Origin: a virus
IMG/VR virus record: IMGVR_UViG_3300024959_000040
Location: 1 to 47,744 of that record
Reading direction: 5' to 3' (one strand)
Length of the DNA stretch: 47,744 bases
Numbering within the stretch: position 1 is the first letter of the stretch; the number at the start of each line of letters is the position of its first letter. Under the pieces are notes generated by a model, which saw only the letters and a program-made list of their open reading frames with translations, did no database searches and had not been told where the DNA came from. Positions 1-7,760 of the stretch are shown here, in pieces. The position numbers were made by a program, and so were the translations under genes.

Positions 1-891
1 TCAGCAGCCTGCTAGGGCCGAGTGAGGCCTGCGGGTGTTGTAGTAAGTCAAGAAGGATGGCAGCCAGGCGGTGCGCTCGGTGCTGTGCTGCCACGTTCTG
101 CCGTAGGCCCATTCGCGCAGACAGGTCTGGATGAATCGCTCGGCCTTGCCATTGGTTTGTGGGTGGTAGGGCTTGGTGAAGCAGTGCTTGATACCCAACG
201 CCTGACAGGTCTTGGCGAACAGACGCGAGCGGTAGGCCGAGCCGTTGTCGGTCAGCAGGCGCTCGATGCGCACGCCCAGCGCGGCATAGTGGGCAACGGC
301 GGCTTGCAGGAAGTCCACCGCCGAGCCCTTGCGCTCATCGGCATGCATCTGCACGAAGCCCACCCGACTGTGGTCATCGATGGCCACGTGGGCGAACTCC
401 CAGCCGGCGCCATCGACGGAGTCGCGGCGGTTGCCGGTGACACGGTGGCTGGGTCGCTCGATGCGCCCGAGCTTCTTGGTGTCCATGTGCAGCATGGCCC
501 CGGGAGTATCGTGTTCGTAGCGAAAAACGGGCGCAGCGGGCTGCAGCGCCTTCAGGCTGGAGAGGCCAAGCTTGGCCAACCAGCGACTGATGGTGGCCAC
601 GCTGCGCCCGACCACCGCAGCGATGCGGCGCATGGGCATACGGCTGCGCCGCAACTGCTCGATGCGCTGGCCGAGTGCCTCATCAATGGTGCTGCGTGTC
701 TTGGCGGGGCGTGAGCTGCAGTCCATGAGGCCATCGACTCCGCCCACTTCGAAGCGACGGCGCCACTTACGGGCGGTCCGCACGCTGATGCCAGCGGCCT
801 CGGCCGCTGGCATCAGCCCCAGGACGGCAATGCGCTCGATGAGCAATTTGCGTCCTTCAAACGTCAATCTGGCAGTCTTGTGGCTGTTCAT
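1..891 (-). CDS. IS481-family transposase
   Basis: This 296-residue DDE integrase-type transposase moves the insertion sequence by cut-and-paste or related chemistry. An N-terminal helix-turn-helix region (about residues 10-110, with VRTARKWRRRFEVGG) precedes an rve catalytic core. The likely catalytic triad is D137 (HMDTKK), D215 (LLTDNGSAY) and E251 (HPQTNGKAERF). The ORF is open up to 960, but the ATG at 891 has an AGAGGA Shine-Dalgarno about 11 bases upstream, so I prefer that start. The gene looks intact, with its stop at the first bases of the window. The family assignment rests on the motif pattern and is strong. Confidence 0.9.
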   Translation of the reverse strand: MNSHKTARLTFEGRKLLIERIAVLGLMPAAEAAGISVRTARKWRRRFEVGGVDGLMDCSSRPAKTRSTIDEALGQRIEQLRRSRMPMRRIAAVVGRSVATISRWLAKLGLSSLKALQPAAPVFRYEHDTPGAMLHMDTKKLGRIERPSHRVTGNRRDSVDGAGWEFAHVAIDDHSRVGFVQMHADERKGSAVDFLQAAVAHYAALGVRIERLLTDNGSAYRSRLFAKTCQALGIKHCFTKPYHPQTNGKAERFIQTCLREWAYGRTWQHSTERTAWLPSFLTYYNTRRPHSALAGC

Positions 892-977
892 CCGGCGGGT
901 TTCCTCTGTGAGTGCTGAAGCGTGGTAACTCCAGTCTCCCAGATGCCGTCGGGTGAACAACCTATTGCAACATCACA
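1..977 (-). mobile_element. IS481-family insertion sequence (one end visible)
   Basis: The element carries a single IS481-type DDE transposase. On the minus strand its 5' terminus reads TGTGATGTTGCAATAGG from position 977 inward, which has the 5'-TGT end and AATAGG-like inner bases expected of IS481-family inverted repeats. The other terminus lies left of the window, because the transposase stop codon is at bases 1-3. The boundary at 977 is supported because the LysR reading frame entering from the right is natural up to about 978 and then runs into IS sequence. Confidence 0.8.
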
Positions 978-1345
978 ACTAGGGCCACCAACTGACCCAT
1001 GAGCAACTCCCTGAGCACTTCAGGAAACCAGGTGGCCAGGGAGTCGGCATTCACCGCAATGGCCAGGGAGACGGGTGCGTGTGGTTTAGCGGTTGGCGCA
1101 AGTTCTTGGAGTGCCGATCCTTCAAGGATGCGCAGCGCCTTCACATGGCGCAGCAGCACTTCACCGGCATGCGTAGCCGCCACCGGCCGTTCGCGCTTGA
1201 CCAGTACCGTGGACAGCGATTCTTCCAGCGCCTTGATGCGTTGGGAGACAGCGCCCCTCGTGATGCTGAGCACGCTGGCCGCGCGATCAAAGCTTTGCTG
1301 CTCGACCACAGTGGCAAACGTTTCCAACTGATCACGATCCAGCAT
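962..1345 (-). pseudogene. LysR-family regulator (ArgP-like), cut by the IS
   Basis: About 122 N-terminal residues of a LysR-type transcription factor remain. The winged HTH (MLDRDQLETFATVVEQQSF, then ITRGAVSQRIKALEESL) is followed by the start of the effector domain (NADSLATWFPEVL). The NADSLATWF motif is typical of ArgP/IciA, which controls lysine and arginine export in related bacteria. The start at 1345 has GGAG about 10 bases upstream; an open extension to 1396 looks less likely. Natural coding ends near 978, where the IS begins, and the last residues to 962 are IS-derived. The rest of the gene should lie left of the window. It is almost certainly inactive. Confidence 0.8.
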
Positions 1346-1396
1346 ATGGGGCGGCTCCGGCAGTGCCAGCGAAGGCAGATCGCTGTCTGCATCCAT

Positions 1397-2092
1397 TTAG
1401 CTGGGAGCTGCGAAATCCTGTCTAGATGGCGCGGGTATCGTGCGCGTCTCAATGGTTTCCAGTCGTTTCCGTCCGTCTGAGCTTCTTGGAACGAATTTAT
1501 GGCACGCGGCGTTTCACGAACCGAGACTCATGGAGTTGCGTTTCCGATTTGTGGATGGTCCTTCGGATAGTCTCCACAAGGTGCCGCTCCTCAAAATTCG
1601 CCGCTCGCCGACTTGCGAACCATAGCGCTGCTGGCGCATTCGCCAAGGCCTTTCGCGGCATAAACGGCCGCCTTCCCACCGCCGTTTCACTCTGGTGGGC
1701 CCCTTCCATTTATTCCACGGTGCCCAGGCGTTCGCGCCTAGACGCAGCGCTTTGGGTTTCGCACGGCGACCGACGAATGCGGGGCAGGGTGCAAACCTGA
1801 GCAGACTCGATGACCGGGGGACGGATTCCCAATCCAGCTCCCTCGGAAATTGGGGCAGTGTTCCTTGGGGCGCAGACGACACGACTTTTTTGGATCACTG
1901 GGCAGGCCCTGAGGCCGCGATCGATGAAACATCTTTTACGGTTGTTTGCCGTGTGGATTCAATCACCGGGTGCGATCTGGCAATCTTTGAGCATTTGTCG
2001 GTTGCCTTTCAATTCAGGACTGTCCCGTGGTCCAAAAGGACGAGAAGAACAGTGGATTGGATCTGTGAAGCATGAAGTGACTGGAGGTTGGT
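1397..2092. other. No supportable gene
   Basis: About 700 bases contain only short, poorly organised ORFs on both strands. None has a recognisable domain or a good ribosome-binding site. The argO/LysE-type exporter gene often found divergent from argP is absent here. This is probably degraded or rearranged DNA at an island edge. Confidence 0.5.
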
Positions 2093-2398
2093 ATGTGGCT
2101 GCTCGTTGCGCGTGAACCCCGGGCAAATGCACCGCACTGGACCGGTCGACGATGGCTCGCGGCCATCGATGCAGTGGTCTGGCCGCTGTTCTGGGTATTC
2201 CTGCTGGGCCAGATCGATGCACCCGTCGGGATCGTCGGCCCCATGGTCGTTGCGATTGCGCTCCTGGCCTCAGCAGAGCGAATCCATCGCGCGGTGTGGG
2301 TCAATCACCGCTACTGGTTCACCACCTGGCGCTGGGGTCGTATCGCTGCCTCGCTGTTCGTGATCGGGGTGGTTCTGAAGCTTGCTGTTTCGGTTTGA
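2093..2398 (+). CDS. Small membrane protein, unknown function
   Basis: This 101-residue protein has three hydrophobic stretches (about residues 24-38, 44-60 and 82-100) separated by basic and aromatic segments (WVNHRYWFTTWRWGR), so it is probably an inner-membrane protein. A GGAGG Shine-Dalgarno lies 6 bases before the ATG, which supports both the gene and its start. It converges on the CoiA-like gene. I recall similar small proteins in integrative elements of betaproteobacteria, but I cannot assign a function. Confidence 0.65.
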   Translation: MWLLVAREPRANAPHWTGRRWLAAIDAVVWPLFWVFLLGQIDAPVGIVGPMVVAIALLASAERIHRAVWVNHRYWFTTWRWGRIAASLFVIGVVLKLAVSV

Positions 2399-2414
2399 CC
2401 CCAGGTTTCCTGTG

Positions 2415-3590
2415 CTATCTGTTCGAAAACTCCGCTGGATCGTTGGCCGTGTGGGTCCCTTTGGAGCGGGGGCTGAGGAAGGTCACCGCCGTGATGTGGT
2501 CACGCACCCAGTAGATGCCGAGTTCGGCATCGGCAGAGCCCACGCTGGGCGGAAAGCACTCATCCCACCCTTCGCGTGGGCCGCCCACTGGCGCAATCGC
2601 CCAGAGCTTGGTTGGCAGCGGCTGTGCGACGTTGGCCATCTTCACGTGCTCGTTGATGAAGGCGACATCCATCGGATAGAACACCCACGCCTCATCTGCC
2701 CCCAGCCGGAAGAACTGGAAGTTGCATCCCAGCGCGTGGCCTGGATAGGCGGGAAAACGGGTTCCACTGGGCAGGGTGCTTGCAGTGGGTTTCGGCTCTG
2801 GGGATGCCTGTTGGCCTACATCACGCAGTACAGGGGGGACATCGTAAGGTCGCTCCAGACGTTTGCCGATTTCAGCCCATCGTCTCCCCGCTGCGTTGGC
2901 GCGCTCGCGCTGCAATGCCTCGGTGCGCTGTCGCACGGCACTCACTTCGGCCTCTATGGCGGCTTGTGCGGCGGCCCGGAGACCCAGCGTGTCGAGGTGA
3001 TACCTCCAGCGAAAGCTCACCGTCTGCTTGAGAATGGCCATGGCGTCCTCGCGCGTGCGGGTGCCTGATGGCCATGCGGCTGAGACCACCAGTGAGCCGT
3101 ACGCGCAGTGCTCAGGCTGGTCGTCGACCTGAGGGACGCCCGCGTCGTCCACCTGGACGAACAGCGCAAAGGCAGCACCCGTGTCCAGCGCACCGGTGGC
3201 CACCACCTTGGACTTCGGGGGATGCTCTCTCCATGCGAGAGGGCCTGAAATCTGAGCGTTCCACTCTACGGCCTGTGAGCGGTCCAGCCACGCCGAGATA
3301 ACGCCTGCCGAGGTCCTGTATTCGGGCAACACGAGCGCCCCACGCTCGGCCAACTCGCGTGCAAATTCGATGCCCAGGCTTCTGGCGAGGTTCTCCGCAC
3401 CGGCTTCGCACTCGGGGCGCTCCTGTGAGGCCTCGTGTGAGAAGTGCCACTCGTTGGTGTCTCCCTGTTTGGCCACCAGCGGGCTCTTGCACATGGGGCA
3501 GAAACATCCGCACGTAGCCCCTCGTAAGACTTCGCCGACGAAGCGTATGGCTCCGCTGGCATCAATCGCCATGATCTGGATGCTGGACAT
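2415..3590 (-). CDS. CoiA-like zinc-finger protein
   Basis: This 391-residue protein has an N-terminal zinc site of the competence-CoiA type: C31-x2-C34 (CPMCKSPLV), H49 and H52 (WHFSHEA) and C61. CoiA-family proteins couple this zinc finger to a nuclease-like domain and act on incoming or recombining DNA; versions also occur on integrative elements. Residues about 60-110 could hold the nuclease-like core, and the C-terminal half is not recognised. The ATG at 3590 is used; an in-frame ATG at 3572 is possible. It sits with other leftward island genes, so a role in element biology is inferred. Confidence 0.6.
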   Translation of the reverse strand: MSSIQIMAIDASGAIRFVGEVLRGATCGCFCPMCKSPLVAKQGDTNEWHFSHEASQERPECEAGAENLARSLGIEFARELAERGALVLPEYRTSAGVISAWLDRSQAVEWNAQISGPLAWREHPPKSKVVATGALDTGAAFALFVQVDDAGVPQVDDQPEHCAYGSLVVSAAWPSGTRTREDAMAILKQTVSFRWRYHLDTLGLRAAAQAAIEAEVSAVRQRTEALQRERANAAGRRWAEIGKRLERPYDVPPVLRDVGQQASPEPKPTASTLPSGTRFPAYPGHALGCNFQFFRLGADEAWVFYPMDVAFINEHVKMANVAQPLPTKLWAIAPVGGPREGWDECFPPSVGSADAELGIYWVRDHITAVTFLSPRSKGTHTANDPAEFSNR

Positions 3591-3597
3591 GGGTTGC

Positions 3598-3843
3598 TCA
3601 GTCCTCTCGCGCGTACCGAGTCAAAGGTTTCACCAGTGATGCCAGAGGAAGCATGCGTTTGCAGTCCTCGTCCAGCGGCAAGCCCTGGTACAACCCCACT
3701 AGATCCAGCAGCTCGGACACGGCTCCGTTTTCCACGCCTGTAGGTTCAAGGTGTTTCATGCACTCCACATCGACCATATCGAGCACGAGGTCCTGGCGAT
3801 CGACCGGGATGGTGCTGCGCTCTTGTGGGCCTTGAGGGCGCAC
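3598..3843 (-). CDS. Small hypothetical protein
   Basis: This 81-residue ORF starts at a GTG with a good GAGGAG Shine-Dalgarno 5 bases upstream and ends 7 bases before the CoiA-like gene, which suggests a leftward operon. The C-terminal half (SELLDLVGLYQGLPLD) vaguely resembles a bacterial transcriptional-activation-domain helix pair, but this is too weak to call. No upstream in-frame ATG exists before a stop near 3915. The protein could be a remnant of a larger one. Confidence 0.4.
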   Translation of the reverse strand: MRPQGPQERSTIPVDRQDLVLDMVDVECMKHLEPTGVENGAVSELLDLVGLYQGLPLDEDCKRMLPLASLVKPLTRYARED

Positions 3844-4002
3844 TTGCGCTCCTCGATAGGCTATGAAGAATGCATTTTGACCCTGAAGTCGGCGACTCGA
3901 AGGGGCTCGGACTCATTGAGCAGGCAATCCAGCTTCAAAAGCTTGAGGACTCGAATGCCTGACTATCCTCTCCGAGTCGTCCCGATGGAGAACCTGTCCG
4001 TT

Positions 4003-4230
4003 TCAGTGCGATGTCGCTGGGCGTGACTGGCTCCACAGATCCAGTTCGCTGCGGCGCCAGGCCACTGCGCGCACACCGAGACGAACGGGGCAGGGGAACT
4101 GTTGTTGGGCGATGAGCCTGTATATCGTCGATCGACCCAAGCCCGTCATCTGTATGACGGATGGCATGCGCAGAAACACGGTCGAAACTTGATCCTGTGT
4201 TTCCGGGGGTGGGGCAGAGGTCTGTTGCAC
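4003..4230 (-). CDS. AlpA-family regulator / excisionase-like protein
   Basis: This 75-residue MerR-type winged-helix protein has the AlpA signature: VFLRMPSVIQMTGLGRSTIY, then FPCPVRLGVRAVAWRRSELDLW. AlpA proteins activate integrase expression or help excision of prophages and genomic islands. The GTG at 4230 has GGGAG 6 bases upstream and is preferred over an extended TTG start at 4260. It is the first gene of a leftward cluster beginning about 260 bases from the tRNA-derived attachment site, the usual place for such a gene. No integrase accompanies it here. Confidence 0.8.
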   Translation of the reverse strand: MQQTSAPPPETQDQVSTVFLRMPSVIQMTGLGRSTIYRLIAQQQFPCPVRLGVRAVAWRRSELDLWSQSRPATSH

Positions 4231-4373
4231 GGCAATCTCCCGGTGGAGGCATGTAGGCAACTGTAGGGCGCTGCGGGCGCCTCGGTCATGCTGGATTCGC
4301 TGACAAATCTAGCGCATAGAGTTGTATCACCGAGCTTCTCGACGTCTTAGATGCCGTCTTGGCAAGACCGGTC

Positions 4374-4440
4374 TGTTGCGATCCGGACACATGCATGTTT
4401 CCGCGGAGAATTTCGGACACGTGTCGGACACGGCGTATCC
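4374..4440. repeat. GGACAC-repeat segment, possible IS end remnant
   Basis: The motif GGACAC occurs at 4385-4390, 4415-4420 and 4426-4431, and the segment starts TGTTGCGATCCGGACAC at 4374. Repeated CGGACAC motifs behind a TGT end resemble termini of IS21-type elements. There is no transposase here, so this could be a solo end or chance. Confidence 0.25.
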
Positions 4441-4450
4441 AGAAAGCAAA

Positions 4451-4480
4451 AGAGTCAGCAGGCGCTAACCTGCTGACTCT
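4451..4480. terminator. Perfect 12-bp hairpin downstream of the tRNA remnant
   Basis: AGAGTCAGCAGG (4451-4462) pairs perfectly with CCTGCTGACTCT (4469-4480) around a 6-base loop. On the minus strand it lies about 10 bases after the tRNA-like 3' end and is followed by a TTTTGC stretch, so it looks like the rho-independent terminator of the original tRNA gene. Confidence 0.6.
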
Positions 4481-4489
4481 TGATTTACT

Positions 4490-4509
4490 TGGCTCCCCGT
4501 GCTGGGCTC
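4490..4509 (-). other. tRNA 3'-end remnant (tRNA-Asn-like): prophage attachment site
   Basis: Read on the minus strand, GAGCCCAGCACGGGGAGCCA is the 3' half of a T-arm, the acceptor strand, a G discriminator and CCA. A 3' end of ..GGGGAGCCA fits betaproteobacterial tRNA-Asn. The rest of the tRNA is missing on the right side (4510 onward), while a tRNA-type terminator follows on the left. This is the geometry of an att site where DNA to the right is the integrated element and the intact tRNA lies at its other end, outside the window. The tRNA identity is tentative. Confidence 0.55.
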
Positions 4510-4647
4510 ACTGCGAACCGTGCGGCTTAGCCTGGTGCGGCCCGCGACGTTCTACGGAAAAGATCGGGCGGGGCTGTTGACATTGGCGGCTTGATCTGGG
4601 ACTGTGCGGCCTGCGTCGTTGCGGGCGCGGACATGGAACTCCCTTTT

Positions 4648-4677
4648 GGGCCGGCCTCACAGCCGGCCCTTTTTCTT
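4648..4677 (+). terminator. Rho-independent terminator
   Basis: GGGCCGGC (4648-4655) pairs with GCCGGCCC (4662-4669) around CTCACA, followed by TTTTTCTT. This is a textbook terminator pointing right. No convincing gene precedes it (4510-4647), so it may insulate the packaging genes from host or att-proximal transcription. Confidence 0.7.
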
Positions 4678-4725
4678 GAAATCCGCACGCGTGCCACTGC
4701 GTGTTTTGCGTTAAAGGGTAGGTAG

Positions 4726-4755
4726 AATTCCTCAAAATCCATAGCAAAAGGGGCA
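4726..4755 (+). repeat. Direct repeat copy 1 (half-REP-like)
   Basis: Bases 4726-4755 match 5104-5133 at 29 of 30 positions; the first 23 are identical and include CTCAAAATCCATAGC. The same core occurs in the palindromic element near 16950. The AAAAGGGG at its right end probably serves as ribosome-binding site of the zinc-ribbon gene that follows. Confidence 0.8.
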
Positions 4756-4764
4756 TCTGTGGCA

Positions 4765-5103
4765 ATGGTGATGTGCAAAAAATGTGGGCGAGACATCAGC
4801 GATGAAGTGAAGACCTGCCCATTTTGTGGCGCGCCGCGCGAGAAGCCAAAAAGCAGTCTGGTGTTTTGGGTGTTCGTTATCCTGGGGGTGGGGTTCGTAG
4901 TGGTGTTGGCCGCGCGAGAGCCAAATCGGGCCGTGCAGGACCACTCGATTCCGCCGCAAACGATGGACCAACGGGCTTACGAGCTGTGCCTGTCCGAGCT
5001 GGCCTCTGCCGATCGAGCACGCAATGGCACAGGCAACTTCATTGCGGGTACGTGCGAGATGATGCGCAAGAAGTACATCGAGAAGTACCGATCAACGCCG
5101 TAA
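4765..5103 (+). CDS. Zinc-ribbon, single-pass membrane protein
   Basis: This 112-residue protein begins with a zinc ribbon (MCKKCGRD...CPFCGAP, two CxxC pairs). A basic linker and one hydrophobic segment (about residues 29-48, VFWVFVILGVGFVVVLAA) follow, then a polar domain of about 60 residues with two cysteines. The topology suggests a cytoplasmic zinc domain tethered to the inner membrane. Starts at GTG 4759, ATG 4765 and ATG 4771 are all possible; AAAAGGGG lies just upstream. The gene is framed exactly by two copies of a 30-base repeat and closed by a terminator, like an added cargo (moron) gene. The function is unknown. Confidence 0.6.
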   Translation: MVMCKKCGRDISDEVKTCPFCGAPREKPKSSLVFWVFVILGVGFVVVLAAREPNRAVQDHSIPPQTMDQRAYELCLSELASADRARNGTGNFIAGTCEMMRKKYIEKYRSTP

Positions 5104-5133
5104 AATTCCTCAAAATCCATAGCAAAGGGGGCA
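5104..5133 (+). repeat. Direct repeat copy 2 (half-REP-like)
   Basis: Second copy of the 30-base repeat seen at 4726-4755, with one mismatch at the 24th base. It starts directly at the end of the zinc-ribbon gene, and its last bases (GGGGGCA) form the left arm of the following terminator. Confidence 0.8.
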
Positions 5134-5162
5134 AGCCGCAAGCCGGTTTGCCCCCTTTTTTT
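5127..5162 (+). terminator. Rho-independent terminator
   Basis: GGGGGCAA (5127-5134) pairs with TTGCCCCC (5148-5155), followed by seven T. It ends the zinc-ribbon gene and lies just before the terminase genes. Confidence 0.8.
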
Positions 5163-5190
5163 GCGCCTGTGTTTGGCCGCACTATGGAGC

Positions 5191-6141
5191 ATGCCCAAGG
5201 ATTGGTCCGCGAAGATTTCCACCGTCAATTTCCGTTGCACGAAGTGCCGTGCGGCGTTTGAGGGTGAGCCGGACCTGATTGAGGACGATGCGGAGCAGGC
5301 GCACCACCCGTTTCGCTATTTCGCCCATTGCCCCGAGTGCGGGGCGCAGCATCAGCCGCAGGCTTCGTGGGAGCGGGCGCTGCTCAAGGCGCACCAGCAT
5401 TCGACGGGGCCCAAGACCGAGCAGGGGAAGGCGGCGAGCGGCGCGAACCTTGATGGCCACCCGACGCCGACCGAGGCGCTGCGCACCCGCTTCAACGCGA
5501 TGAAGCACGGGGCGGCGGCGCGCACTGCCACTTACTTTCCGGCCAAGCCTGACGGCTATGCGTTTTGTGCGCGCTGCGATGTGGACCGCGCCTGGTGCGC
5601 GCAGCAGCCGGCGTGCGTGAAGCAGACCGAGATTTTCATGCTGCACCACGCGGCGTTCGAGCAGCGCAACCCGCGCGTGCTCTCGGCCATGCACGCCGAT
5701 ATGCACGCGGCGTTGATGGCCACGCTGCAAATGTGTATCCAAGAGGTGCTTGGGCTGGGCGTGCTGATCAAGGCGCCGAAGGTGGAGCTCGACCGCGAGG
5801 GCAACCCGGTCACGCTGACCTACACGGCCGAGGATGGCAGCAAGCGCTACATCTACAACTACACCAGCAATCCGGCGTTCAAGCCGCTGACCGAGCTGAT
5901 TTCGCGCCTGGGGCTGTCGATGAGCGACCTGGGCATGACGGTGCGCGCCGCCGAAGACGACGAGGAGCGCAGCCTGGGCAAGCTGCAGTTGGGCGAGGAC
6001 ACCCGCGAGACGTTGAACTCCTTTGGCGCCCGCATGCTGGAGGCGACCGAGAACGCGCGCCTGCTGATCACCAAGGCTGCGAAGGCGACGGCGGCAGACC
6101 CGGTGCTGGTGGAGCACAAAGCGCGCGGGGGTGACCAGTGA
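5191..6141 (+). CDS. Zinc-ribbon protein in the small-terminase position
   Basis: This 316-residue protein lies directly upstream of, and overlaps, the large terminase gene (GTGA overlap), so a DNA-recognition or packaging role as small terminase is inferred from position. It has an N-terminal zinc ribbon (C16-x2-C19, C47-x2-C50), a basic histidine-rich stretch (about 68-115) and a second cysteine cluster (CARCDVDRAWCAQQPAC, about 130-150). The C-terminal half is helical. The ATG at 5191 is chosen because the family-like start MPKDW begins there; GGAG is unusually close (1 base), and a TTG at 5161 is an alternative. It is larger than most small terminases. Confidence 0.6.
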   Translation: MPKDWSAKISTVNFRCTKCRAAFEGEPDLIEDDAEQAHHPFRYFAHCPECGAQHQPQASWERALLKAHQHSTGPKTEQGKAASGANLDGHPTPTEALRTRFNAMKHGAAARTATYFPAKPDGYAFCARCDVDRAWCAQQPACVKQTEIFMLHHAAFEQRNPRVLSAMHADMHAALMATLQMCIQEVLGLGVLIKAPKVELDREGNPVTLTYTAEDGSKRYIYNYTSNPAFKPLTELISRLGLSMSDLGMTVRAAEDDEERSLGKLQLGEDTRETLNSFGARMLEATENARLLITKAAKATAADPVLVEHKARGGDQ

Positions 6142-7742
6142 GCCGCACCAGTGCCGCCCAGCGCGCCAAGAGCAGCCTGGTGGCTGAGCGCGAAATCATG
6201 CGGTTTGCGGTGCCTGACCCGGCGACCGGCATCCGCCCGCATGCGCTGTGGCACAAGCACGTGCACAACGTGGAGCTGGACCCGATTCAGTGCCTGAAGA
6301 TGCAGGAGATGGACGCCCACCCCAATACGGTGGACTTCAGCTGCCGGCGCACGGGCAAAACGGCGGTGAAGGAGTGGCACAACCTGGAAGAGCTGGCGAC
6401 TTCGCCCTTCCAGGAATGCGGCATCGTCGCGCCGCGCTTGCAGCAGAGCCAGAACAACCTGAACTACCTGGTGGACGCCGTTCGGCGCAGCGAGATGTTG
6501 AGTGCCTTCATTGCCCACCGGCAAGGGCGCCCGCAGCTCAAGGACACCAGCTTTCAGTTCGTGAACGGCAGCAAAACCACTGCCTTCGGGATCATGAGCC
6601 AGATCGACGGCGAATCGATCACTATTGCCGACCTCGAAGAAGCCGACGACATGCCGCAAGACCGGCTGATGTCGCGCTTTATGCCCATGCTGGGATCCTC
6701 TCGCCGTGCCGGTGTGGATCCACGCGAACAGCAATTCAAACCGCGCATCCGCATTACCGGCGTGTACAAGGGCGCGGACGTGCTGCAGTCGCTCATCAAC
6801 ACGGGTGAATACCACGTGCTGCCCGCGGTGGACGTGCACCTGGGCGTGCAGCTGGGCATGGTGAACGCCGATTGGGCCAAAAGCATGCAACTGCAGATGC
6901 CGCCCGATGAGTACATCCGGCAGTTCCTGTGCAAGAACATCCGTGCGCGCAACTGGATCTGGGAAGAGCACATTCGCCGCGCCAGCGCCCTGGGGCTCGA
7001 AGCCGGCCTGGAGCGCGCCTGCCCGGTACCGGGGCAGCGCTACAAGCGGCGCGGCCTGCTCAGCCTGGGCTACGACCACACCGGCCACGGCGAAGACCCG
7101 GCGGCGTCGAAAAGCGCGCTGGTGATCTGCGAGCAGCTCGGCAACTGGGTGACCTTCCCGTTCGTGAAGATTTGGGCCGCTGGCGTGAGCGACAGCGCGC
7201 TGGCGAATGACCTGGTGGCGATCTGGGACTACTTCCGCCCCGACTACGGCATCGGCGACGCCTACGGCGTGGGCATGCTGACCGGCGTGAACGATGCGCT
7301 GTACCGCAAGGGCCTGACGCACATCAACCGCGAGGTGGTGGCCGATGGCCAGAGCACCGCCAGCGCCTGGAACGAGTGGGCCTTTGCCCCCATGCGCTTC
7401 GAGGGCATGACGAAACACGTGATGGCCAGCGCACTGCGCCAGGCCTTCCACCACAACCTGGCCGCCTTCCCCTATGTGGACGTGGCCGACGAGCGCGAGC
7501 CCGAGGAGTGGCTGGCCTTCGTGCGCCAGATGGGGAACATGAAGGCCACCCCCACGCAGGCGAGCTACAGCAGCTTTTCGATGGTGGACCGCAAGGTGGG
7601 CGACGACTTGTTCGACGCCGCCTGCGCCGCCGTGTACGCCCTGCTGACGCGCGGCCTGGCCGATGCCCCGGCCGTCATCCAAAGCCGCAAACAAAGCCGC
7701 GAGAGCCTGCTGGCCGGGCCCGGCGTGCTGCTGCCGGCCTGA
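6138..7742 (+). CDS. Phage terminase large subunit
   Basis: This 534-residue DNA-packaging motor ATPase and nuclease cuts concatemeric phage DNA and pumps it into proheads through the portal. A Walker A-like motif CRRTGKTA (about residue 72) and a Walker B-like ITIADLEEADD (about 160) mark the ATPase. Acidic nuclease residues are visible at GYDHTGHGED, GIGDAYGVGM and the C-terminal KVGDDLFDAACAA. It starts with GTG overlapping the upstream stop. Portal follows 18 bases later, the normal packaging order. Confidence 0.9.
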   Translation: MSRTSAAQRAKSSLVAEREIMRFAVPDPATGIRPHALWHKHVHNVELDPIQCLKMQEMDAHPNTVDFSCRRTGKTAVKEWHNLEELATSPFQECGIVAPRLQQSQNNLNYLVDAVRRSEMLSAFIAHRQGRPQLKDTSFQFVNGSKTTAFGIMSQIDGESITIADLEEADDMPQDRLMSRFMPMLGSSRRAGVDPREQQFKPRIRITGVYKGADVLQSLINTGEYHVLPAVDVHLGVQLGMVNADWAKSMQLQMPPDEYIRQFLCKNIRARNWIWEEHIRRASALGLEAGLERACPVPGQRYKRRGLLSLGYDHTGHGEDPAASKSALVICEQLGNWVTFPFVKIWAAGVSDSALANDLVAIWDYFRPDYGIGDAYGVGMLTGVNDALYRKGLTHINREVVADGQSTASAWNEWAFAPMRFEGMTKHVMASALRQAFHHNLAAFPYVDVADEREPEEWLAFVRQMGNMKATPTQASYSSFSMVDRKVGDDLFDAACAAVYALLTRGLADAPAVIQSRKQSRESLLAGPGVLLPA

Positions 7743-7760
7743 TCGCACAAGGAACCCGAC

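Noticed and set aside
1426-2075. Overlapping ORFs in the gap right of the LysR fragment
   Set aside because: Mutually overlapping, with odd composition, no Shine-Dalgarno sites and no known domain; not the expected ArgO/LysE exporter.
4490-4509. Functional tRNA gene
   Set aside because: Only the 3' third is present; D-arm and anticodon arm are missing, so it is an att remnant rather than a gene.
4527-4634. 35-codon minus-strand ORF with GGGAG near its start, next to the att site
   Set aside because: Too short and unsupported. It could be a truncated protein start but has no recognisable family.
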